DNA of 64,000 nucleotides from Rhodosorus marinus (Eukaryota; Rhodophyta; Stylonematophyceae; Stylonematales; Stylonemataceae), in NCBI GenBank assembly GCA_029953675.1, contig JAMWBK010000011.1, positions 868,001 to 932,000 of the forward strand. The letters run 5' to 3'. A program made the translations under genes and the position numbers. The notes under the pieces are model-generated. The model saw nothing but the letters and a program-made list of their open reading frames with translations. It ran no database searches and was not told the DNA's origin. Shown here in pieces: positions 21,111 through 33,117 of this stretch (position 1 is the stretch's first letter; every line of letters begins with the position of its first letter).

Positions 21111-23749
21111 CGTGGGGTTCTGCAAAGTCCGATATCAATCTGCTTTGTTCTGCTGTTCGTCTTTCCAACTGATGACCAGCCAACCTATTCCGTCTCTTGC
21201 CTCGAGTATTCTTGCGAGGTTCATGATCTCTTCTTGCTATAGACCTAAAGACGACCCTTTAAATACCCTGCGTACATGTTTGGTACGCCAACAGGATTTT
21301 TTCACGGAGATGGGTCTCAGATCCAACTCCAGCGAACCGAAGTGGAGATACGAAAGTGATCTATTCTCGGGAACAGGTTTTGATTGCACCTCCTCCTTTA
21401 CATGCGCCGCCTCCAACTGAAAATCTGACGATGTGCTCGCTTTTCCAAGAATTTAAAGGAAAATCCTGCACGAAAGCTGCCAAGCAAACGAAAGCTTTTG
21501 TGGAAGGAAAAGGCAAAGAGTTCTAAGAATTCCAATTGTCAAAAAAGGGAAATTTAGTACTGACAAACCTGAATGCATCGATTCTGTAGGTTGACGAGCA
21601 CAACAATCTCCAACAATAGTTGGGAGGGGGGGGGGATGGCGAACATCTACCATTCCACCCTCCAGCTTTGCTTATTTTACTTTGCTTGGATGTTATTGGT
21701 GAAATCCCGACCAGGCGACCAAAGGCTTTTACTCGCAGGCTTTGGCGTCTGCTAGTAGCAAGTTTGGGCTCGCTGGAGCAGCAGAGGACTATCGACGAAC
21801 GCTATTCCTCCCCTCCGGTGCGTGAAGTCAAAATGATGGGCTTCATGGTGTGCGGACGAAGCGGAGGAAAAATTGGACAGTTGAAATTTTTCTCTCCCGT
21901 CTAGAGAAAACCAGGCCTTTTGCGAAGCGCAGGATTTCCGAGCGAACCACCGGAGTCGAACTAAAAGTCTGGGGTCACAGTGCACAACTGAAGTGTGCTC
22001 ACAAAGCGGCCCTCCTCCAAAGCATATCATATCTTCTAAAAGCCAGCTGCCTACCCCACGTGAAAATCGGACACTGCGCGGCGCTCAAGAGCCTGGAAAA
22101 CATTTACTTTTGCGGCATTTCCGCTCAACCATTTCTAACCCACCCACCCGAAACCATCTTCCAAAGCAAAACGAAAAAGCTGCTCCACGGAAGTGATTGA
22201 CTGCCATCACTACCGATAAGAAATCTACTAAAACTGTTCGTCCCAGCACCAATCGAGAAGGTCCAATCGAACAACAAACCGAAGAGGGAGTAAAAGAGTA
22301 CGGAAAAACATTCACTTTACAGCACTTTCAACCTGCTGGACCATTTTTTTCTTCTCAACCAAACCGAAAAAACTCTTTCACTACTAAAAAATCTCCAATA
22401 CAATAATTAATTTTCCATCACAATCGATAAGAAATCTACATATTGGCTTGCCCACTAAGCAATTTCTTCTCGAAAAGTAAATTGTGAACGCCACTTCAAA
22501 CTGATTGCAATGTAATCAACCGTTCGTAAGCAAACTCGATTATTGAAAACTCAAATTAAAAATCCGTATTTCTACGGAGTGGCTAATTTTTTCATTTGCC
22601 AGGTGCTTATTAAAGAATGAATATTTAAAATATTTATTCAGGTGATATCTCGTTTGCTATTGCCGACGGGGATTCCTCCATGTTTTTAACGTAATACAAT
22701 TTTGGGAGCTAAAGCGGTTGGTGTTGAGTATGTTTTCCTCTGGTGAGCGAAGTCGGGAAGAGGGTTGGAAACTGAGAGATGTGAACGATGTTTGCCTGAT
22801 GAATCGGCAGGGGTTTAAGGGTCCTGTTTGTGGAATGAAAGCCCGCGCGTAGTGTCTTTGGGGCCGCAGTAGTCGTTTTTGGAAGGCAGAGTATGTGCTG
22901 GGTTCGACGAAGGGAGAACCTTGTGGCAGGTTTTTCTGGGGGATTGTGGGAAACGTTATGGTATGTTCAATTTGCACTGCAAGTTATCGAGACGATGCTG
23001 CCATGGCGTTTCCTTGCAACTGCTCAACTGTACGGAGGTTCTCCAGTCCAGTACGTTTTAGGTAGGCGAGCGCGTAAAATGCGGCATCTCATTTGATATA
23101 CGTAGTCCTCTGGGCTTGCTCCTGAGTTCTGGCAGTAACGCATTCATTGAACCTAGGAGGGCGAGATCGTTTCAAAGAGCTTTGCAGCTAGAATCCCAGC
23201 GCTTTTCTTCCGTCACTGGTTTCTACCCTGCCAAAGCCGTTGCCATCGACAACCAAATCCATGCGGAGAGGAATGGAAGTGTCGCCAAAAAATTTCATCA
23301 ACCAGGAGCGATTCTTACATTATGAATAGACTATTTAACAAAACGTCTCAAACAGGAAATCTAGAAATCGCCTTCAATCACAATAAAATAAATCGGAAAT
23401 TATTCCTTCAACTCATCCTAAAACCATTCTAGAATTTGGAACTCCATCCTTCCCTTTGCTAATTGTTCAAGGTCCCGAATGCGAAGGCTATTCTGGACCT
23501 AACCGTGCATCACTTGGTTCCCCGAAGAGACGAATGACTACGTCTTGGCTTTTACTTTGACTCAATAAGAAAGCGTCGTTTCTAATAGCGTCTGAGCACA
23601 CTACTACTTTCTACCATATCTGGCAGGATTCATGCCTCCAGAGTAGGATGTCCTCGTATGTGGGTTAGCTTGGTACTGCCCTGCTTTCATTCATGGACCG
23701 TTGTTCCAAGGATTTGGTGGCCCGGAGTCAAACAAGCGCTCAATGCCCC
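21111..23749. other. Intergenic region between the two secreted cysteine-rich paralogues
   Basis: About 2.6 kb. The first 150 bp probably carry the promoter of paralogue A. The rest is AT-rich with scattered short open frames and no motif, repeat or RNA I can support. Confidence 0.5.
21258..21265 (-). promoter_or_regulatory. TATA-like box upstream of secreted paralogue A
   Basis: TATTTAAA on the minus strand about 148 bp before the ATG at 21110. Position and sequence fit a core promoter, but no transcription start is known. Confidence 0.35.
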
Positions 23750-24166
23750 TTAGATGCAAATCTGCTTCTTCACTTCCTTCTCGCACGATGAGCTGAGCTG
23801 CTTGTCGTTCGAGTTGTTCTTGCAAATCTTCTTCTTGCAACCTTCATTGGATTTGGAATTGGGGTACTTGCCGCCCTTGCAAAAGTTGAACCAGCGGGTG
23901 CTAGAGAGGAAAGTACGAGGAGATATGCAGTACCAATTTGCGTTCTCCCACTGAGCAACGCACCAGGTGCCCCTTCCGCTGCTGCGAGTGCAAAGTCTCC
24001 TGTCGTTCGAATTAAGCTCCGGACCAAGAAGTAGCTGCCCAGTGTGCGATGCGTACTGCTCCAGGCAGTCAATATCGATCTCGCAACACTTCAGCGCTGG
24101 CTCAATGTCTGCCCAGTAAGCGTGGGCCGCGGCGACCATGAGCACAAGTGCGACGATGAACCTCAT
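23750..24166 (-). CDS. Small secreted cysteine-rich protein, paralogue B
   Basis: 138 residues from the ATG at 24166. The signal peptide MRFIVALVLMVAAAHA is followed by YWADIEPALKCCEIDIDC, closely matching paralogue A. All 11 cysteines are conserved in order. Spacing differs only by small insertions: an extra Ser before GRGTWC and a short Asn-rich insert before KQLSSSCEKEVKKQICI. Paralogues A and B share strand and lie 2.6 kb apart, so they arose by local duplication. High identity in the mature region with a more diverged signal peptide points to constraint on the folded domain. The protein is predicted to be exported; its activity and partners are unknown. Confidence 0.82.
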   Translation of the reverse strand: MRFIVALVLMVAAAHAYWADIEPALKCCEIDIDCLEQYASHTGQLLLGPELNSNDRRLCTRSSGRGTWCVAQWENANWYCISPRTFLSSTRWFNFCKGGKYPNSKSNEGCKKKICKNNSNDKQLSSSCEKEVKKQICI

Positions 24167-26879
24167 AGTGGATTCGCGGCTTCAATTGGTTTCGTTGAAC
24201 TCTTCGTCTTTCCAGGGTGTCAGGTGCTAGAATCCGTCTTTGCTTAACTCCGCGTTGCTCTTACCGGGTCCGTGACCTCTTCTTGCAGTTTGTGTCCGCT
24301 TAAATGCTTTCCGCTTGGTCTTGGAAAACAAACACGAGATTTCCTGAGATGATTCTCAGATCTAATTCCAGGTCGGCTAAACAGAAAATGTATGAAAAAA
24401 TCTGCGAGCTTGAACGGGTTTGATTGCTTCCACAAGTTGCCACCTACTAGAACCGTGTTTTTGCAACTCCAAGCGTAAACTCGAAGATCACGTATCCAGG
24501 AAACAGTCTGACTATTGCATGTAGCAAACACGTTGAGTATTGTCTCCCAAAGGGGAGAGACGAAACCTCTTCTCGCAAAGCACTAATTTCTACCCTCTTA
24601 CGGCGTCAACAAAAAGCTCACAGCGGCGATTTCGTTGGTTGGAATCTGCGTCAGTTGCCTATAGCCTCTGAGTCTAAGATCAACCACCGAAGAACGACGC
24701 ATGGACAATTCCAGCTACCGCCACGTGCTAAACGTTAGTGACAAGTCCAGGAAAGCCTTTTGGAGTAATCGGGGACTACGGTCGTAATCAGACGTGAAAT
24801 CTTCTAATTTCCTCGTTCAGGTTCATGAGGATGACACAAAGCGGGGACGAAAGTTGCCGAAGTTGGCATTCGAAAAAGCTTTCCGTTTACTAGCATGAGC
24901 TGCCGAGCTTACACCCCAGGATTCCGAGCGAATTCTTTGGAAAACTAACCGTTCAACACCACAAAATCCCGTCTAGCTGCAATTTTCTCGAAGTGGATAC
25001 CTGGTTTCTTATCCCATTGCAAGCCAACCATTCATCGCTCGAGAATCCCGCAGAGCTGCAATTTTCTCAAATCGGATACTTGATACCTTTTCAAAGCGAC
25101 CATTTTCCATTTCAGATCCCGTGAAACCCCTAGCAGGTGGAGGCACCAGGTCAACCTCGACCGAGCGAGAAGGTCCAATCAAGTCCGCTACCCGGAACCT
25201 CGAGATTCACTTTCCACTCTCTCCGGCCTATATAATCTCAACAAACCCCCCAAAACATTCAAAGCGATGTATCCAATGAAGCAGCCAAACCCAGAATTCA
25301 TCCTGAATTGCCGCAGAGCAACCATGACGAAAGTCGCCCAACATTAGCGACCACGCTAAGCATTCTAAAAAATATGCTCCCATCCCCATCAACCGAAACT
25401 TCCGACTATGGCAATAGAACAAATAAAAATCCAAGTTTCTGCACGACAATTTCTTGCTGACACTATGCAAAACCAATTGAATAGTTGAAATATTTCTATT
25501 GGTGAAAGCCCCCGATTGCGGATGTTGAATTCCCGTAGAACTTAACTAGATCAGAGCGCGAGGTTGGATTGGGATACGCTAAGCTTTTCGCTATACGAAT
25601 TTGATAGTGGGTTGGAAATGGTGTAGGAAGAGATGCGGGTTAAGACTCTTGTGCAATCAAAGGCGAGATGAGCTGGTTTTTGAGTACTGGCGTGTGGAAA
25701 GTGAGAAAAGCAGTTGTTGTGTTTCTGGACTTTTTTGGTGGCAATGCACCGGAGTGTGGATTATGGGCATACGGTGCGTATAACGGAGGGTTGGCTGTTG
25801 TGCGTGCGGAACGTAGTCGTTTCAGAACCCCTCTTCGTCCCAGTAGGCATGGTCGGAGATTCTCTTTGAATTTGATCCTGCTTCTGTCCTGCGGGGCCGC
25901 AGTTAGATCTCTTCGTTGTCAACTGTTCTGCCGTTGCCCCTTTAGTCTCAAGGCGCCATGACGATAGTTTAGCCATATTCTTCCCTGTTCACATGTATAT
26001 ATCATGCCGTAGCAATCGGGAGGCCAGTTACTGCATCGAAACATTCACTATTAAGCGAAAGGCTGGTTCAACCCTGCTTCCCGAGATCTCTAGCTACTTT
26101 TTAAACAAACACCCGCCGACGATCAGGCTACCTTGACGATCCAACCGCAGAGCCGCTGAAAAGCAAGCTCCGCGTTCCCTTCCAACAGGGTTCTCTTCAC
26201 TCCTACTCTGGCATCCTTCTGGACATGTGAGTCAGGACAGGAGCAGGCGCTCCTGTCACATTAAAAAAGTTTTCAATCCGCATATCGCAAGCAGCCACAC
26301 ACCCACCCACGCCCTCCTCGGACACCAGATCCTGTTCGTTTCGACTCCTACAAGATTATGTACATATTTTTTAAATCAATACGTTCATCTAAAAATATCC
26401 AGGAAACACCTCTAAAATAAAAATAAAAAAGAAACTATCTGTTCAACCCTCCTAAAACATATTCTAAAATATGCACCTCGACTAAACCACTTGATGCAGC
26501 CCGTATCCCAGGTCCGAGATCATGAAGAATCACCCAGATTAGGACGAATTCTGAGAATAAAATGCACTGACTCTCCGTTTTTGTTAATAAAAACGAAATA
26601 TTTGAAAAGAGACAGTCATGATTTGGATAAATTTAGAAAATCTGGAATTTCGGAGATGCGTTGTGGCTTTGTGTTGGAGGAGTAAGCTGTTGAGGGAAGG
26701 TGCCGGGGCAACGGTGAGGAGGGGAAAGGAGTAGTTGGCGTGAACTTTTTGGTTATGAAAACTGTTTATCTGGAGGGTGATTTTTCGGTCTTGTGTAGAA
26801 CGAGTCTTCTGGAGAAAGCCATTTTGTTGATTGGCTCAAATTTGGTCTTTTGATTTTGCGTTTTTTGGTTTCCCTAGAG
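24167..26879. other. Intergenic region upstream of NDUFS8
   Basis: About 2.7 kb. I find no exon chain, repeat or RNA gene with support. The stretch just before 26880 presumably contains the NDUFS8 promoter. Confidence 0.5.
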
Positions 26880-27915
26880 ATGAATAGTTTGGTGTCTAGT
26901 TTGGCTGAAAGGGGTGTGAGGGGGAGGTTGGGGATGGGATCTGTGTCTGTTTTGAGGCGCGGAATGGCTGATACTCGGGAAGTAGCGGGTGAGTAGTTTG
27001 TCCTTGTGTTTGGACGCCTTTCTTGTTTTTGCGTGGTTGCGAACATCCTTATTCTTTTTTTTATTGAGAGGCTGCTGACTTCGTCGTTTCGGTCTTGTTG
27101 TTCTCCGTCGGTTGATATCTGGTGATTAACCGTTCTGAAGATGCGAATGATGAGTGGTCGCCAAGGAGAAGAAACCTGGGATTGACCGAGGACATATCGC
27201 TCAATGACCGTAAGTCGTGGAGTCCCCCCTTTCGAGGAATCGCCCCGTTCCCGATCTGGCCGCGACAATGGACTTACATTTCTCTTATGAACTGCTTCTT
27301 TGTTCACAGTTGCGGCTAGAACTATACGGGATTTGTTCATGACCGAAATGGTGAGAGGTCTGGGAATGCTTTTACAGATGTCGACCTTACCAGCCTACAC
27401 GATAATGTATCCGTCAGAAAAGGGCCCCCTCTCACCCAGATTTAGAGGGGAGCATGCGCTTCGAAGATACCCATCGGGTGAAGAGCGCTGCATTGCTTGC
27501 AAGCTTTGTGAAGCCATCTGTCCAGCTCAGGTACGCACTCCCCAGCCAAGACGTACAAGGAACCCAAATTCTGTCCCAGCGATGGATTTTACGACAGCAT
27601 CGTCCTTCCCTTCCTACCTGACAACGGATTTTCTTTATGAAAACTGAACAACAGGCAATCACGATTGAGGCCGAGCCGCGACCAGATGGGTCCAGACGTA
27701 CCACAAGGTATGACATCGACATGACGAAGTGCATTTTCTGCGGATTCTGCCAGGAAGCTTGCCCCGTCGATGCCATTGTTGAAGGCCCCAACTTCGAGTA
27801 TGCAACCGAGACCCACGAGGAACTCCTCTACAACAAGGAAAAGCTCCTCGCCAACGGGGATCGTTGGGAGTCGGAAATCGCTAAAAACCTCGCCGCGGAG
27901 TCGGCGTATCGTTAA
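26880..27915 (+). CDS. NDUFS8: NADH dehydrogenase iron-sulfur protein 8 (complex I 23 kDa/TYKY subunit)
   Basis: Four exons: 26880-26988, 27141-27209, 27310-27530 and 27655-27915, 219 residues. The subunit carries clusters N6a and N6b that pass electrons toward ubiquinone in the peripheral arm of mitochondrial complex I. The N-terminus ([16 protein letters not shown]...) is basic and acid-poor, as for a matrix presequence. Two 4Fe-4S motifs are intact: [12 protein letters not shown] at the end of exon 3 and [12 protein letters not shown] in exon 4. Family hallmarks include [29 protein letters not shown] and [12 protein letters not shown]. Length is close to that of other eukaryotic homologues. 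Phases (1, 1, 0) are consistent and every junction is GT..AG. Nuclear location with a presequence is the usual state for this gene. Confidence 0.95.
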
Positions 27916-28886
27916 GAAGCAGATTGGAATGGAGGAGGACAGTAAGTATTTAATGGTAATTCTCTCTTAGTGTCGAGTTTCAACCCTAGCTATTTGTAAA
28001 GTACATGGCCGTCCAGGCCGAGCAAGGACTGTGATGAAAACTTGCATCATGCGAACAGCTTCTATTCTGTTGGAGTTCTTGGCTCGGATTCGCGCCGCGA
28101 GAAATCGAGTTCTAGGCTTTGCGCTGAAGCCCGTAGAGAGAGCTACAGGATCGGCATACTGGATCAGCAAGACGCTTCGCCGAAAACCCTTGATTGCCTA
28201 ATGCACTTGTGGTGAACTCACACTACTTAGCGCTACCAAGCCATAGCCCTCTTTATCTGTTTCTTAATCACCACGGAGGGTTTTCTTGCCTCTTTGTGGC
28301 CACGAGAAGCTTTCTTCTATTTGCGGTTCTGGATTCACTGTTGTTGGTGATAGCCCGGCTCACCACTAAGCCCTCAAGTGCTTAAAACCTTGTCCTATGC
28401 GCACGTGGCGGTGGAGAGCACAACCGGGTTATGACATGTCGTTGCTTTCATCTAACATGCTCGGTGTCCTCCAGCGGCATCGCCCATATGCATGGGAACG
28501 TACGACGTCTTCAACACTCGCGACGCGAGCGTCCATGTAATCGTATCTATGTGACTATCATTCCGCCTCGATTGATCGGTACCTTCGGACCCAAAGCCCT
28601 TAAGCGTTGGAACTTTTGCCAAGTGCGGCAATGAATCTAGTCGAAACCAAATCTCTATGGTGGGTGGTCAATGGTCTGTATCAGTTTGTGGTCGATAGCC
28701 ACCTGTCCAGTCCTTATCAAGAGCGCCAGACTTGGCGTTGGATGCCGCAGGCGAGTTAGGATGGAAAGATGAGACCTTGAGGTGGTGTTTTGGATTAGAG
28801 AGCTTCCACCTTCCACATGTGCTCTAGGGAAGTTTTCTTACTGAGCTATAGAGGAGGATCAAGGCCATAGTTGGACGGGCTTCGCA
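27916..28886. other. Intergenic region between NDUFS8 and xylulokinase
   Basis: About 1 kb with no supported gene, repeat or RNA. Confidence 0.55.
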
Positions 28887-30780
28887 ATGCTGTTTCTCGG
28901 ACTAGACCTCAGCAGCCAAGGTGAGCTGTCGCTGTTACGATTGGATCGGTCTCAAGTGGATTCTCACGTACGATTTGTTGGTGGTTGAAAGAGCTGTCTG
29001 GTTGTTTTCTGTCAAGGACTTAAGGCGATTGTCCTGGAGGATGACCTGAGCGTGAAATCTGAATTCTCTGTGAACTTCGATGGAGACCTTCCGGAGTATG
29101 GAACTAGAGGCGGCGCCCTTTTTGGAGAGAATGGATCGGCTTTTTCCCCCACTATTATGTTTGTGGAGGCAGTCGATAAGCTTCTGCACGGCCTCGTTGC
29201 GATTGGGGTCAACCTCGCTGAAGTCGGCGCTTTATCGGCTTCCGGACAGCAGCATGGAAGCGTCTACTGGGCGAGTGGTAGTGCTGAGAAGCTCAAGCAG
29301 CTGAACCCTGAACTCGAACTCGTGCCTCAGCTAGGAAACGGTTTTTCAGTCAAGCAATCACCAATCTGGATGGACGCCTCAACGGCGAAGTATTGTGCGG
29401 CCCTGGAGGCGGCTGCTGGGGGAGCAGCCAACCTCGCCTCTGAGACGGGATCCAAAGCTTTCCGCCGCTTCACCGCATCCCAGATCTGGAAGATCAAGGA
29501 TAAAGATCCGGCCACATTCGCTGCAACCCAGCGCATAAGTCTGATTAGCGCGTTCATCGTGTCTGTATTCCTTCAAAAGTTCGCCCCCGAGGATTCGTCC
29601 GATGCGTCCGGGACAAATCTGATCGATCTCAGATCGGATCCGCCCCAGTGGAGCACAAAGATGCTCGATATCGTATCTCCAAAGCTTCGAGAAAAGCTCT
29701 GCTCTGCCCCGGTCGATTCTTTTGCTCTCCTGGGCAATATTGGTGAATACTTTCAAAGACGGTAGCTTGCAAACATTGCAACATAGCAACGTTCAACTCA
29801 GCTCTGGACAGGATCTGAGCGCCGCGACGTTTCTCTGGGTTAGGTACGGCTTCTCAGGGTCATGTCGTGTGGTCGCGGCTGCTGGCGATAATCCTTGCAG
29901 TGCAGCGGGTATGCTGATGAGGGAGGACGCGGACCTCTGCGTGTCTCTAGGAACATCAGACACGGCGTTCATGCTTTCGAGCACTGCAACGCCACGTGCT
30001 GATGTAGGGAGCATCTACAGGAATCCACTGAAGCGACTCTCGTACATGCCTATGGTAGTCTACACCAACGGATCGCTGACTCGCGAATCTGCTCGAGACT
30101 ATGATGGGAAGGCTCGGAGCTGGACCGAATTTGAGGATCTCATCAAGAGCGTGCCGAAGGGAAACAATGGTATTGTCGGGTTTTATCTGCCTAGACCGGA
30201 AATTGCTCCGGAAACGAACGGGGACGTATCCCGATACTTTAACGAGGTAAGGAGGTACGAAGAAGTCTGCATCGACAAGGAAGATCAACACGCTGATTTC
30301 TGAGTTTCTGTGGTTCGGCAATGGGACGTGTTTCAGTGCGGGAACTCGGTTGAGGACAGCGAAATATCGCTTGGAACTCGGTGTCGAGCAGCGCTAGAAA
30401 TGAGGGCGCTTGCGATAAGGTACCACACTACTTGTCTCGGCATGTCCAAGCCGGTACGGATTGTAGCGACTGGCGGAGGGTCGAGCTCACCAAGCATGAT
30501 CCAGATTTTAGCAGACGTACTGCAATGCCCCGTCTATGTGTCTCCGACAGTGAACAGCGCGGGCCTCGGTGCGGCATACCGAGCGTTCCACGCCGTCCAA
30601 TGCGAAGCTGCCGACGGAGGGTTTGTCGACTTTTCGGCCTCAATTTCATCGAAGAAGGATGTAGAAAGCGACAGAGTTCTCGAGGCTTCTCCAGACTCAC
30701 ATTCAAAGGCAACCTATGACAACTTGTACACCAACTATATCCGCTGCGAAAAGCTCGTGCTTGAGGATCAGCGTGCTTGA
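28887..30780 (+). CDS. XYLB: Xylulokinase (FGGY carbohydrate kinase)
   Basis: Four exons: 28887-28920, 29017-29761, 29844-30246 and 30337-30780, 541 residues, similar to animal and plant xylulokinases. It phosphorylates D-xylulose with ATP to xylulose 5-phosphate, feeding the pentose phosphate pathway. Exon 1 gives MLFLGLDLSSQG, the FGGY N-terminal phosphate-binding block without a transit peptide, so a cytosolic enzyme is likely. ASGQQHGSVYW and WMDAST follow, the Asp of the latter being the expected catalytic base. IGEYFQRRYGFSG spans the second intron. GDNPCSAAGM, DLCVSLGTSDTAFM and the ATP-site block VRIVATGGGSSSPSMIQILA come next, and VNSAGLGAAYRAFHAV closes the fold. Exon junctions keep phase 1, 2 and 0. 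The 30337 acceptor (TTTCAG) was chosen because it alone keeps phase 0 into the conserved C-terminus. Confidence 0.92.
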
Positions 30781-33117
30781 TCGAAGGATACTCGCCAAGT
30801 CACCATTTACAACGCCTCCACTCTTAAGGATGGGTTGAATACACGGACATCGATCCCAAGGTGCTCTGACTTCGCCACGCGAGTGGGGAGAGCAAACAAC
30901 ATCAAGTCAATCAAACTAGCGCCCTGCAAAAGTCAATAACCCCAGCGTCGGGAGTTTCTTGCAAAGTACGTCTCCTAAACCAATGTCAATGACAATCACG
31001 CGGTTGCCGGATTACGAAGCGGTCCAGTTTCAGTATAGTGGGTTCCATCTTGGTACTCAGATGAGTTCCATTGGAATTCGAAACTCTACATACTAGGAAG
31101 TCCCTTGACGTTCAGCACTGCTGAACCGCTATTTCTTCGCCCATCGCAACACAAATCCCCCGCCCAATGCGACTGGTCGTACAGGAAATATCTCAGCAGT
31201 GTCAGGAGATTGATATACGTTGATTGATCCTATTTTCAATCACCATCAAGAAATAGACCAACAAACATCAACCAAATATCAATATTGATTGATATTCATC
31301 AATATCGGTAGATTCGATCTATTTATCCTGTACCGAGAAGGGCAAAGATAATATGTTCGTAATTAGTTCGCGGATATTGTTGCGATCGGATATCGTTATT
31401 AACGCTTCATCTGGTCTGAATATGGCAAAAATGTATACAGCGATAACGTCAGGGGTATAAATTTTCCGCGTGTACAAAAAAATCACTTGTGAGTCATATG
31501 TAAGTGCGCTCCTAATTTCCGAAATTAATGATACTGAGAGACTATTAATTGGTTAGCTTAGACTGAAAGTCGTGAACTATTCGCCCAAGCCGGGTTTGAA
31601 CTGTAATAATCATATCAATATTTAAATATTCAAAGAAAAAAGTATATGATTGGATTGCAACAGATGTATGGCATTGTTTATTGGATAATTGAAGTATCCA
31701 ACCTAGGTTCCACTGCAATGGCAATGACCGATCAGTTTTCGAATAGGAATCCCCAGCCCTTGGTTTCTGTAGCCATGGTCAGCCAGCAATGTTCGGAATC
31801 TTAGGGGGAGGATTTTCCACCACATGCCTAAAAAAGCATTCAATCCCTGGATCTAAAAGTAGTTGAAATATCTCCTTAATCATGTTCATTCCGAGTCGAA
31901 CGTCTAGATAAACTGAAAAAAAGAAAACTTATAGGCCATGGGTATCTTAATTATGATTCCGCGGGAACGTTCGAGCATAGTTCCCGCCCAGACTGAGAAG
32001 ATACAAGGAGATGTTTGTGCAGGGGGGTTCCAGTTTGGGTGCTATCTTACAAGATCTCCACAACTGTAACGCACTGGTGTCATATCTTCTATCGTACTCT
32101 ATATAATAATGAAATAAAATAAAATAAATGATACCGATTATCGAATATACTGGTAACAAGTCGTATATCTATTTCTGCAGCCAAAAATCCGAACATGCTG
32201 CTCAAGAAATATTTATTATACATATTGTCACATAAACGATATTGTTCAAAGCCGTTGGCTTTGGATCTTCTGATTCCACCACATGTTGAAGAGCGGACAA
32301 CAAGCATCAAACTCGATGCAGTCGGAATTCCAACGAATCTCACCTAACCCCCCTTACAAACCGATTTCAAGAAACCCTATCAGATCCCGATTTTCAAATT
32401 TTAGCAAAAGACAAAACCCGCTCACTCCAATAATATCCGTTTCGAATAAAAATACCCTGGAAACCTCCAATTTTGGAGCACCCCCCTTTTCCGACAAGAA
32501 TTGCTAGCACTTCAAACCCCCCTCTGCCCCGCTACAAAATTCATCCTCATGGGCATTCAATGTCCTTACTGATTTTCCATCAAAACAACACAGGTTGTTA
32601 AGAAAAAGAGGCAAAAAAAGATGAATTGGCAGCTATTGGTCTTTTTCAGAAGTTTCTTAGCCCCTTCGTTTTGCTTAGGCAAAAAGGAATTTCTTCATCT
32701 CAGGAAAATTCCAGCACATCCTTCTCCAGGCCGTTCATTTTGATCTGGGGAGTGGCCCTTTTTTAATATGGGCTGTTGTCATAATTAACAAAACTAGTTC
32801 TATAAAGCAGGAATAATATAAGTTTTTGGAAATATATGGATTTGATTTAGATGCTCAGGGCTTGATTTGGAGAGCCGCACGCTTTCTTAAGATGTTCAGG
32901 AAGTTGATGGCTGCCTTGCATTTCGCGCTCATATAGCTGGCGCTCAAAGAGTGTTGGTGATGAGTGGGAAGTGGGGGAGGGTGAAAGGCAGGTTGGACTC
33001 TTAAGGATGGAGTATACGTTTTGAACGAGTAGGATGATAAGATGAGATAGGAGAGAGTGGTTGGATTCTTTGAATGAGGGTGTATTTAGTTGTTGTCCAT
33101 ATTGTTATTTAGTCGAG
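30781..33117. other. AT-rich intergenic region upstream of the RelA/SpoT homologue
   Basis: About 2.3 kb, strongly AT-rich around 31200-32300. A short cluster of ATTGAT/ATCAAT motifs occurs at about 31200-31320. No gene or RNA is supported. Confidence 0.5.

Noticed and set aside
22657-23061. Overlapping open frames on both strands between the secreted paralogues
   Set aside because: No family motif, no signal peptide and no consistent exon chain.
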